This document shows, in pieces, positions 27,874 through 46,335 of a stretch of DNA of 64,000 nucleotides (within the stretch, counting starts at the first letter, position 1; every line of letters starts with the position of its first letter). The DNA is from Varroa destructor (taxonomy: Eukaryota; Arthropoda; Arachnida; Mesostigmata; Varroidae): positions 12,806,336-12,870,335 of the forward strand of contig NW_019211457.1 of NCBI RefSeq assembly GCF_002443255.2. Direction: 5' to 3'. Below the pieces are notes generated by a model, which had not been told where the DNA came from, ran no database searches, and saw only the letters and a program-made list of their open reading frames with translations. Made by a program: the position numbers and the translations under genes.

Positions 27874-28496
27874 GCATGGTTTCCTGATACCAACCAGATC
27901 ACAGGTATATAGCTGGTCAGAAATCTGTATTTCAAGCGATAAAAGCCTCCCCAGCAATGGTTCGGTAACGGAAGTACTCATTTTGTCGTGTCCAAATATT
28001 TCTGGTCGCAACAAAAGCATTATTGCTACTGAGGCAGCTTTTTAAGCAAGCGCTCTTTATTATCGTTATTACGATTACCAATACGATTATCAAAACCCAT
28101 CAACAACAACACCAGCAACAACGTACTAAACGTTAGCTCTGATATCTATAATAGGACATGTCTGCCTCAACTGAAAAGATCGAATGTCGGAAGAATTTAG
28201 AAATAAGTATCTTAAATTACTCATGAGTCGTGCAGTAAGGGCCCTGTTTAGCATTTAGTTTTCCAGTGATCAATAATAATAATGATAGTCATAAAGGTGC
28301 CTTTGATAAAATGCTGCTGAAGTAAACACTTTCAAGTTTTCAATTTGTCAAGCGCATTTTTGTTCGGTCAAAATTATTCGATACAAATCATCATATTTAA
28401 ACCTGACGTAAGGTATTTATATCTGGATTCAATCATTGGAAAATAAGAACTTATCTGTATTGTATAAATATACAAATTCTACATACAGATAAGTTT

Positions 28497-28499
<3 letters not shown>

Positions 28500-28528
<29 letters not shown>
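28500..28528. repeat. (AT)n microsatellite
   Basis: About 29 bases of uninterrupted AT downstream of the FoxJ1 3' end. Confidence 0.95.
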
Positions 28529-29371
28529 TGCTAGAATCGGTGCATCGAACATTGCATTTTGTCTAATATGGTGACGACACGAGTTATCGTATCATTTGAC
28601 ATTGTTCCAGTGTACATCCTCATTTTAAAATTACACCTCAACTATAGTCTTTCAACGAGTTTATGCTGTACGTGTTCGACGAAGGTGTACAAGTAGATAA
28701 TAGAATTACAAATATCGTTAACCTTTTTTAAGAAATAAATTTTCACATATTCTCATATTTGTAACTCTTTTTATATATAAAAAATTATATTGCACACGAT
28801 AGCGTCTAAGTGAACTGTCAGCATTATGTGGTTGTTAAAGTGTGAAGATCTCAGCTCTCTGTGGAAGTATTTAGCCACCAAACTTCGGGACGCAATATAG
28901 CGTAAATCTCTAAAACAAGTTTTCAATAAGCGTAAACAATATACGCGTCTGAGCAGAGATCTGACCAAGTTATTGTACGTGTCCCAATGAAGCGTCTCAT
29001 GAATTGTATGTTATAAAAATTTCAAACTCCCTGGTTGGACTTGTCGTTGTCTCGAAGAGCCCATGAAGCTTAGAGCCGTCCATACGCAAGCTATCCGCTA
29101 CAGTGTGCTGTCATTTCGTTATGCGGTACAAGAAAGATATGGACTCCTGAATACGAATCACACTCTTATTGACTTCAGGTGTTTTTTTTACACATTTAAA
29201 CCAGTCTGTAACCAGCACCTGATTAGTTCGTTTGGACAAAGTCAAGTGATAAAATCAAATCTATGGTTGGTATGCAGAACCCACACCTGACCCGTGCTTT
29301 TTTCACCTTTATCAAGCCCCGGAACAAGTTTACGTAACGCTTGTAGCTTAGTCAGAGCTCAAAGATGTACG

Positions 29372-29377
29372 TTTAAT
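29372..29377 (-). terminator. Possible poly(A) signal for FoxJ1 (ATTAAA)
   Basis: Plus-strand TTTAAT reads ATTAAA on the minus strand, about 150 bases past the FoxJ1 stop. ATTAAA is the commonest variant of AATAAA. No AATAAA was seen closer. By chance such hexamers are frequent in this AT-rich DNA. Confidence 0.3.
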
Positions 29378-29528
29378 AGGAATGTAGCATTCTATCATAA
29401 TGACTAAAACCAGTGATCTGATTTAGATCGAATAACTGTAGAGTATAACACTTCCTATATAACCTAATAATTGTTAAAAATAATGTCCATTCAAATCTGT
29501 GTGATGCTGTTCCTTTGCTGCTTAAAAA

Positions 29529-39155
<9,627 letters not shown>

Positions 39156-39265
39156 GCTTCTGCCTCCCGTAAGACAGGAGGAGACGTCTCGATTAATCGA
39201 CTTTAATAGCCGCTTTGGCCAATGATGTGAATCCAACGGTAGAAACGGCACAACTTATATCGTTA

Positions 39266-39273
39266 CTTATAAA
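39266..39273 (-). promoter_or_regulatory. TATA-like element upstream of FoxJ1 start
   Basis: Minus strand reads TTTATAAG, about 110 bases before the start codon. It could place a transcription start near 39235 and give a short 5' UTR. The competing reading is that a splice acceptor at 39287 joins an upstream untranslated exon. Confidence 0.3.
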
Positions 39274-39739
39274 GGCAGGTACGTCACTGTTAAAACAAGT
39301 GGGCAACACAAATTAAATTTTTTTTTTAATTAGCAAATAGAAAGCTATTCTATATATAATTTTTCGAAGTCGAAACTGGCCAAAAAAACTTTCTTCAACT
39401 TTATACTACACAATACGTATTTTCTTGTGACGCATATTCTATGTTGCCTCAATAAGCCTTCACGAGGAAGCGTTAGAAGGGTTCTAGATTGCGACGTAGT
39501 GAGTGTGTTAAAAAAAATCTTGGAAACAAGAAGGCGATCTAGCATGTGATTAGTTTGCACGATAAGATGGCATTCTCTTTTTATCGCCCCAATGAAAAGC
39601 GATGACCAATCATTTATCAGTAAAGCCCTAATTTACAATTGATCAAAAAGCGAGGTGTACCTTCGCCATCTTTCTCCCTTATATACCGACGAGTTCCAAA
39701 TAAGCAAGGGAAGTAAAAAGTTCTAACCTACGTCTCAGG

Positions 39740-40720
39740 TTTGTCCGCAATCATGGTATGTCGCCTGAGAACACGTACCTAACCAACGATGAGCGGTACA
39801 TTCTCATAGCGCGTTTTAAAAACCGATTTAATTCGGTCCAGTTTTTCAAGCTGAGCCAACAATAAATATTCCCACAGTACCTGGATTCCGTAAGAAGTCA
39901 CCGATGCCATTTTATCTTCGAACGGGTCAACACCATTAGTAAGGAACGTCTGAAAAAAGCTCGTACACCCACGCGTGTCACCATCATTCAGCCTACTCTG
40001 TTGGTGATGTGCTCTGCAAAGGCTTGGCCGTTCATAAATGAAATCATGCCCAAGTGCTTGAAGTTGGTTACGTACTTCAAAGCTCTTCTGCCTACATGAA
40101 GGATGTTGATAGCAGCAAGGTGACCTTCGCGGCGAAACATCATGATCTCCGTCTTGTCTATATTGATCATAATGTTTTACTCACTTATAACAAAGGTTTT
40201 GCGAAAGCTCGCTGAATATGAAACCAACTCCTTCCAAAGACTATAAGATCATTAGCATAAACCAGCGTTTTTATGTTTTCTGCTGGGTTTTAAACAAGGA
40301 AAAGCAGTGGGCTCAGATTATGACCCTTTGTTGCGCCAGTCAATTAGTTCAACGGTCCGAACTGGACCATTCGATCATCTATGCTAACCCAATTTTCTTG
40401 TAAAGTTTTTATGAGCAGATGCGCCATGCTCTGAGAAACTCTGTATTGTGCGAGCTTTACTGAAATCTCTTCTCGGCACGCCAGATCAAATGTCTATTTA
40501 AAACCCATGAACACGGCGCAGAACGCCTGTTTCGATCGATGACAGACAGAATACATTTGCTAATGTAAGCGCCTTGCACGAAATCCGTGCTGTTCAATCA
40601 GGATACATGGACAAGCTCCCAGAAATCTAATCAGACGTCGTGTGATGAGATACGCAAGATGCTCGTAGCCACAGCTGTTTCTCTGAATTGTCCTTCCTGA
40701 AAATATGTTGTCCGGATTAC
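39740..40720 (-). mobile_element. Degenerate non-LTR retrotransposon (LINE) reverse-transcriptase remnant
   Basis: On the minus strand, pieces of a LINE reverse transcriptase occur in the correct order but in several frames with stops. Near 40650-40563 is LITRRLIRFL then EQHGFRARR. Near 40535-40470 is FCAVFMGFK and a stop, then TFD, the motif that is normally 'FVDFKKAFD'. Near 40345-40300 is TKGHNLSPLLF. Near 40265-40234 is LVYANDLIVF, the catalytic YADD box with Asp changed to Asn. At 40170-39988 is KTEIMMFRREG...FKHLGM. At 39905-39810 is SYGIQVLWEYL...KLDRIK. No intact ORF, endonuclease, target-site duplication or 3' tail was found, and the clade cannot be named. It is an old, dead copy lying 0.6-1.6 kb upstream of the FoxJ1 start codon, in the same orientation. 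Confidence 0.85.
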
Positions 40721-42349
40721 CTTTTCCTTGGATATGACATTTAAGTGGGCGTCACTCTGTGTCGTTGGCAAGCGTCGATGTTGTAAGCAGCCACTGGATA
40801 GACTTCTTTGTCGGCCGTACTCCTCAAGCGTTTATTGCGGACCAGGTCTGGTTCTACTGGCTTGTTCAATCAAAGCTACTCCGTTGAACGCAAAGCCTTA
40901 AGCACAGAGAATTTCGATCCCGGCATTTCGCGGATCAAGGATGTTCATTCATTTCACACACCGCCATTTGGAGTACTCAATTAGCACCATGAAACTAATT
41001 GGACATGATACTGATCCCTTCTTGTGTAGTCATTTATCTAGTTTTCTTCCTACTCGTAACACTAACTTGTTCTCTTGCAGCGGAAGGTACTGTCAGCTAT
41101 CTTTTCAGGGCAGTTATAGAACAGTTTCATTGCTGGGTGACGCCTAGTCGGTTTTCTTGTCTGGCACAATGTAGCAGAAATCAGCTTACAACTCGTATTC
41201 AAGCACGGACGACGTGATGCGACCTCGGATAAGTTGCAGACAATATTAGCACTTTAGTAAAAATCTTGGTATAAATATCGATGTCTAAGTAGCGTGAAAT
41301 AGGGAACAGAGTTCTTACTTTACGACTGAGTTAGCTTAAATGCAAAATCCTAGGTAGGTTAACGTTTCCTCATTTCGGCGAGTTGTTTCTCGCCAGAGAA
41401 GCGGTTCGGCTCCGACAGGTATATCTCAAAGTGCACCGCTTGCTTAGTAGATTGTTCTTTCTGATCTCACTGAGTTCTTCCCGTTGGCGAGTTCGACGCG
41501 ATCATGTCAGTTACCGATTTAACCTCCAACGTAGGCGTGTCACCTCCGGAAAATAGACGGTTTCTGGAATCACTGAGCAGATTCAGTAATGCGCCCATAC
41601 AAGAGTCGCTCGGGAGGGCTTGTTACCCCTTGTATTTAGCTTGCTGCCAATTACTAAAGAAAAGCCATACTAACATATTTTTGCCTTAGAACAAGTTTGG
41701 TAATGCAGGTATTTAAAAAAAAGACCAGCGTCTAAAAGGCAAAAACATTGTTTGCGTACCTTCACAGACATTAAATAAGTAGTATAACAAAATCTGCTTT
41801 CGTTTGTAGCGAACGTAAGTACGAGAAAAAATATTTCTATGAAATCTCCCTATCCTAAATTTTTTTAAACGTCTTAGAAGTTTACCCATTAGAGAATAAT
41901 GGAAACTGAAACAGCTCTTCATCTGCCATAGTGCTTTATATCTCTGGGTTTTCAGCTCCTTCAATAATCGCTACTGTAATCTATGGTCCGGCTAATTTTG
42001 GCCGCTGTAGGCACAGTATTGTAGATCGGGATAGGCGTTGGTGGTGTAAAAAATCGTAACGTCCCGTCTCACAATATTATTATGGATTACTTTTGATGCT
42101 CGATGTCCTGACAGCATGGCGCGAGCACTGTTATGACTAGATCCCAGCTTGGGTTCTTTTATTGGAAAATTCAGGCAAATCGTCTTTCGTCATATTGTGG
42201 TGAATTGTAACTGATAACTGCGGATAGAGATTACTTCGGTGCGACAGTATGTTGATAACACAGAAATTACATCTTACATCGTTGGCGATCGTACCAAAAG
42301 ATAATGCTCCTTCCGTGAGTGCTTCTAATCTGCATTATATTTGGACTTT

Positions 42350-42596
42350 TTAGGCCAAAACCTGCACACCTGCTATAAAGGGTGCAGTAAAGGCGACATT
42401 CCAGTGGCACTTAGGACAGGTGCGCTTTTTAGAGCTTTTTGAGATACGAGAATATTGCGTGATCACAATTTGGACACAACCGAGTTCCTACTCTAAAACG
42501 CACAGCTTTCGGAAAATGACACTCTTGTGACGTGTCGAGCAGCGTCTTGTCCGACCCTATTTTGCATTCTATGGATGAAAGATTGGCCTCAGTCAT
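42350..42596 (-). pseudogene. Short zinc-ribbon-like ORF in two frames (unknown gene or relic)
   Basis: An ATG at 42596-42594 opens 55 codons ending at TAA 42431-42429. The protein includes FRVGTRLCPNCDHAIFSYL, with a CPNC knuckle at residues 41-44. One base further on (+1 frame) the reading continues KKRTCPKCHWN and stays open to a TAA at 42350-42352. Together they give two CPxC knuckles about 19 residues apart, the layout of a zinc ribbon. The frame change falls at CTC-TAA-AAA. It could be a one-base mutation in a relic, an assembly error or, less likely, a +1 frameshift site. I do not recognise the family, and chance remains possible because CxxC pairs are short. Confidence 0.35.
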
Positions 42597-42791
42597 TCCA
42601 ACTACGATTCAAAGCAACAGATTACGCATATCGTTTGAAGAAACTGTCTCCAAGGACTACGACCGTTATTTTCATTGCTATTGAATCCAACAACTTACAT
42701 AACCGATCAGTTCGCACGCACGTGCTTGATTCAGGTACACAAAATGCACATGTAGTTGTATTTACGGCGTGAGGTAGATAGCCTTAAACCG

Positions 42792-42810
42792 TATATATAT
42801 ATATATATAT
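42792..42810. repeat. (AT)n microsatellite
   Basis: Short AT tract about 200 bases upstream (minus strand) of the zinc-ribbon-like ORF. Confidence 0.9.
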
Positions 42811-43914
42811 CATGACTAGTGTGCTTTTGATACACCATGACAAAGCGTTGCTTGGAGTCATTAAGCAAGCTACAGCCTACAGCGAAGACTGAAGGAAAGT
42901 AAACTACAATATTTTACAATCGGGAACCCAATCGGATCCGGATATATAATACTTAAAAACAAAGCATTCGCTCGCCATAAAGTATTCAAATCGTAGAAAT
43001 CTTTAACATTCAGTGTCAGCTATGCAGGACTTTGAGGAGCAGCTATTTGGCGCGGAATAAGAACCTAGAACACCAATACATCAACGTGTCGCGTATATAT
43101 GGTCGTTATTGGCTTTTACATACGTATAACGGGTCGCAATCTTTCTATTTAGGTGTTTAGAAAAGGCAGCGGGATAGGGGAGCAGCTATTATTCCTATTC
43201 AGCTCATTGACTCACTTTTAAGCAGTCGGCGTATAAAACCTCTGGGCCTGTGGTGTCCTGCTTGAAATGAGGCTGGCCAACGCTCTGTCTGTAACAGGGT
43301 CAATTTTTCCGTTCTAAAGTTAGCTTTACCTCTACTCAAGCGATATGCTTCTTTTTCGCAGCCCAAATAACTAGAACTTATTTACTACCCATTTAACTAG
43401 AATTAACAATTTGATATTTACCAGAATTAATACGTTTTATCTACAATGGTCCAATCCAGCACGCTTCCTCCAAATACTTGCTTAAAAGTGCCTAGAAAAT
43501 GACCGAATCACGCTTCAATATAATTTATTGAACCCTTTCTTGTACCGTTACGAATTGCCTATATATTATTTGAACCCACTTTACTTTTCAGAGTGCATCC
43601 GAAAATCTAACAATAGGCAATGATTATCGCTTGCGCTGTCCCAGTTGCCCTATTCGGCCTCTTCGCTCGCATCGGTGGTTATCGATTTAGACAACTAGTC
43701 CGAAAGTTGATTTTTTTGTGATCACGGGTACGTGCGGTGTAATTAAATTTTCTGTGAATATCAAACATATACACGATAATATGACGGCTACAACGATCTG
43801 TGCCTTATACATAACCACACGATTTTCGGCACATATACTTCTGACACAAGACTTAACCTTAGTTACTAGTCGTTACGGACTATAATTATCATCGGATCTG
43901 AGTTAGCTTCGTCT
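42811..43914. other. Unannotated DNA between the zinc-ribbon-like ORF and the promoter-like block
   Basis: No ORF or repeat of note. If the block at 43.9-44.2 kb drives FoxJ1, this is part of its 5' intron. Confidence 0.5.
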
Positions 43915-44061
43915 GTTGCCTGGCAAACTGGAGACTCGCGTATGTAACCCCTGCCCTGCCCTACCGGGCAAAACTGCCCTTTCTATCCCGGCAGGAGCGA
44001 GGGAAAAAATGAGCTCGACAACACACAGATCCGAGAGTTCGGTCCGCGAAGGAAGCTGGCA

Positions 44062-44090
44062 GGCCATTGGTCGAGCGCAGACCAATGGCC
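44062..44090. repeat. Perfect 11-bp inverted repeat built from two CCAAT boxes
   Basis: Left arm GGCCATTGGTC and right arm GACCAATGGCC are exact reverse complements with the 7-base spacer GAGCGCA. Facing CCAAT boxes are the classic target of NF-Y. The site lies inside the promoter-like block. Confidence 0.8.
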
Positions 44091-44170
44091 AATGAGTTTT
44101 CCAGGGGCCCCGCCCCTTTCACAATAGGTGCACTCTCCTGCTCCTAAAATAACGCGCTCTACAGCTATTA

Positions 44171-44190
44171 TCTCTCTCTCTCTCTCTCTC
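44171..44190. repeat. (TC)10 microsatellite
   Basis: Ten uninterrupted TC units just after the CCAAT and GC boxes. On the minus strand this is a GAGA tract, which in arthropods can bind GAGA factor; that role is not shown here. Confidence 0.9.
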
Positions 44191-45794
44191 GCCAGAGTAC
44201 ACTCGCATGCTAAGGCTCAAGCTCCAGCTAAACTGTTAGCCCTACTTTTATCGGCCGCCAGGCGGTTCTCGCAGGACAGGTATGATGCTAGATCCGATAC
44301 TGATACTTTTGCTGCTTGAATCTGTAACAACATCACTACACAGAGTGCAGCGAAGTCGCACCGAAACTGACCAGGGTCCCAATTCGGAGTTAGATCCATC
44401 AGTAAGTTCATGTTCCACATTTTATGAAGACGTCCGTAAGCGATAAGTAAACAAAATTTTAATTCATAATCCAAAGTCAAACTATCCCTCTTAGGAAAGT
44501 CTACGATATTTGTTTTTATGAAGTAAACTCAAAAAGGACAAAATATAGATGGCAGTTCCTGTACTGCTAACACATGCTTCTTGACGTCTACTGACTGGGC
44601 TAGTTTTACTGTATGTTGCCATCATGTCTCAGATATGAGTAGAACTTGATAAATTAATTTAAATCGATCAGTCAATCTTCTGCATGTTCGGAAATTCGTC
44701 GACAATAATGGGATAGGCGAATTGTTGAAGTGAGATTTGCATAACGCAACGTACAGTGGTACGGTACTGTTAACACAAGAGCTTTCTGAAGAACAGTTGC
44801 AGCTCCCCTTCGTGAAGGTATTATAACCTTACCTGATGATTGGAATCATCTTTGCTACATTTCTATTAAAAATATAGATAAATATAACATTCGTAATACA
44901 CAAGACTTGGCTTCATATTACGCGACTTAGATAATGGTACAGAACTGCTAGCACAACTAGAGATTATCGAGGTAGGGATGAAAAATTTTGCCTACTTGTT
45001 GATATTTAGTAAGGTGTGATATTGGTCGCCGATCGGGATTAGGCTTACTTGGTTCACCTGCTATATGGGTCGACCTGATCAACAATAACGGAATCACATC
45101 TTTAAGCAAAGAATTACATTGTGTGAATTAATACATTGCTTACATACAAATTTGGATCCGGAGTGCCGAAGTTAGAACGCATACATATACAAAGCCTTGT
45201 TGAATAATCGATTAAGTATGAGATCGCGTAGCGTGCGATTCCTTGCTGCCGTCTAATTCACGACTAAATATATAAGGATTTACAACGCTCCGCGAATTCG
45301 ATTGCACCCAGTAAAATACAGGCGAGCAAATCATGTTGTTCCTCATTTTACCTCATTGCATGCTGAGCCCTTGCGATCAATCTTGGTAATAATCAATAGG
45401 TAGCTTCAGTACTCAAGATGATCGATAACTTTCTTTCACCAATCGGCTGATGTCTGAGGAATTCACTTGAAGCAATTGCTGATAGGAGCGACCTACAGGC
45501 AATTTTCGCGGAAAGAGGCAATTTTTATGCAGGATACCGAATTAAAGTATTTGGAACACAGCAAATCTATCAACAAAAAGAAAATCTTAGAATGCTACTA
45601 TAGTGTATGCTCCCTAACTTGCTCCAGCATTGTAGAAGGTTCAAAACAACAATAACGCATTCGTGTGCGACTGTGAATTACCTTCCCAGCCCTATTCGTT
45701 AATCGTTTCCCGTTACAACGTAATCGAATAGATGCGACGATTGAAACTGCTTTTTGAAGCCTTGTCGTTTTCGTTAGCGCTGCTTATGTTTCAG
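44191..45794. other. Unannotated DNA after the promoter-like block
   Basis: Short open frames only (up to 87 codons); no domain, splice pair or repeat that I can support. Confidence 0.5.
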
Positions 45795-45809
45795 CAGTAT
45801 CAGTAGTGA

Positions 45810-45995
45810 GTGACAAATCATAACAGGATCGTTGGAGCAGCCAGCAAAAACAGATGGCGAGAGGGCCAAATGAAGGGACGGCTACCACGGCCACCGCATG
45901 CACGGGTTCCTGTTGCCGCTGCTGATTTGCTTGCTCCTATTATATGTACAATGCTGCTTGCTGTGTGTTGTTATATAGCAATATCACTGATATAA
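45810..45995 (+). CDS. Small ORF ending in a hydrophobic segment
   Basis: An open frame with ATG at 45870 (41 residues from there). Its last 22 residues are a continuous hydrophobic run (LLAPIICTMLLAVCCYIAI...) followed at once by the TAA, the layout of a tail-anchored membrane peptide. A good acceptor (TTATGTTTCAG) lies at 45794. No family is recognised. Confidence 0.2.
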   Translation: MTNHNRIVGAASKNRWREGQMKGRLPRPPHARVPVAAADLLAPIICTMLLAVCCYIAISLI

Positions 45996-46020
45996 GCCTA
46001 CCCCGCTTTTCGTGCCTCAG

Positions 46021-46335
46021 TCAGGAGGTTGTTTTGGCAGGCAGCGCTGGTTGATCGCACAGCGTGGACCGACCTACCGAACGGCCGGCCAGGAGCAATT
46101 TGCACGCCCAACGGAGCGAATCGGTTATGCTGAAACACCGCGCCTACGGCATCCACTCCGCGCGGAGCCTGAGTCTCTTGCCTTAGGTTCCCTACGTTTG
46201 CCCGGTTCGGGCTTCGACAGGGAGTTCTCGCTAAGGCCAAAGGCCGAGCGGACGCGACGCGTTATCAGCCAAAATGTGCATTCGTGTCAGTCGCCTTTAC
46301 TGGACAGGAGGAGAAAAGCCATGTTTGGTATCTGA
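46021..46335 (+). CDS. GC-rich candidate exon, unknown
   Basis: An abrupt GC-rich island begins directly after a strong acceptor (CCCGCTTTTCGTGCCTCAG). In the frame starting at 46021 it is open for 104 codons to a TGA at 46333-46335; the product is Arg/Pro-rich and not recognised. A second frame is open for only 36 codons, and the minus strand is open for 80 codons over much of the same DNA. Open frames on both strands are expected from GC richness alone, so coding is unproven. Confidence 0.25.
   Translation, partial: SGGCFGRQRWLIAQRGPTYRTAGQEQFARPTERIGYAETPRLRHPLRAEPESLALGSLRLPGSGFDREFSLRPKAERTRRVISQNVHSCQSPLLDRRRKAMFGI

Larger units (their letters stand above)
25812..29371. other. Intergenic DNA downstream of FoxJ1
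   Basis: From the assembly gap to the FoxJ1 3' end. Apart from the ambiguous coding-like patch at 27.0-27.4 kb and the TG and AT repeats, nothing is recognised. Confidence 0.55.
43915..44190. promoter_or_regulatory. Promoter-like block: X-box-like site, inverted CCAAT pair, GC box, (TC)10
   Basis: Four classes of known promoter signals lie within 280 bases of GC-rich DNA in an AT-rich setting. At 43915-43926 is GTTGCCTGGCAA, close to the RFX X-box. At 44062-44072 and 44080-44090 is a perfect 11-base inverted repeat (GGCCATTGGTC, 7-base spacer, GACCAATGGCC), that is, two facing CCAAT boxes. A third CCAAT is at 44089-44093. CCCCGCCCC (GC box) is at 44108-44116. (TC)10 follows at 44171-44190. 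It may drive FoxJ1 through a 5' untranslated exon, or an unidentified plus-strand gene, or both. Confidence 0.5.
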
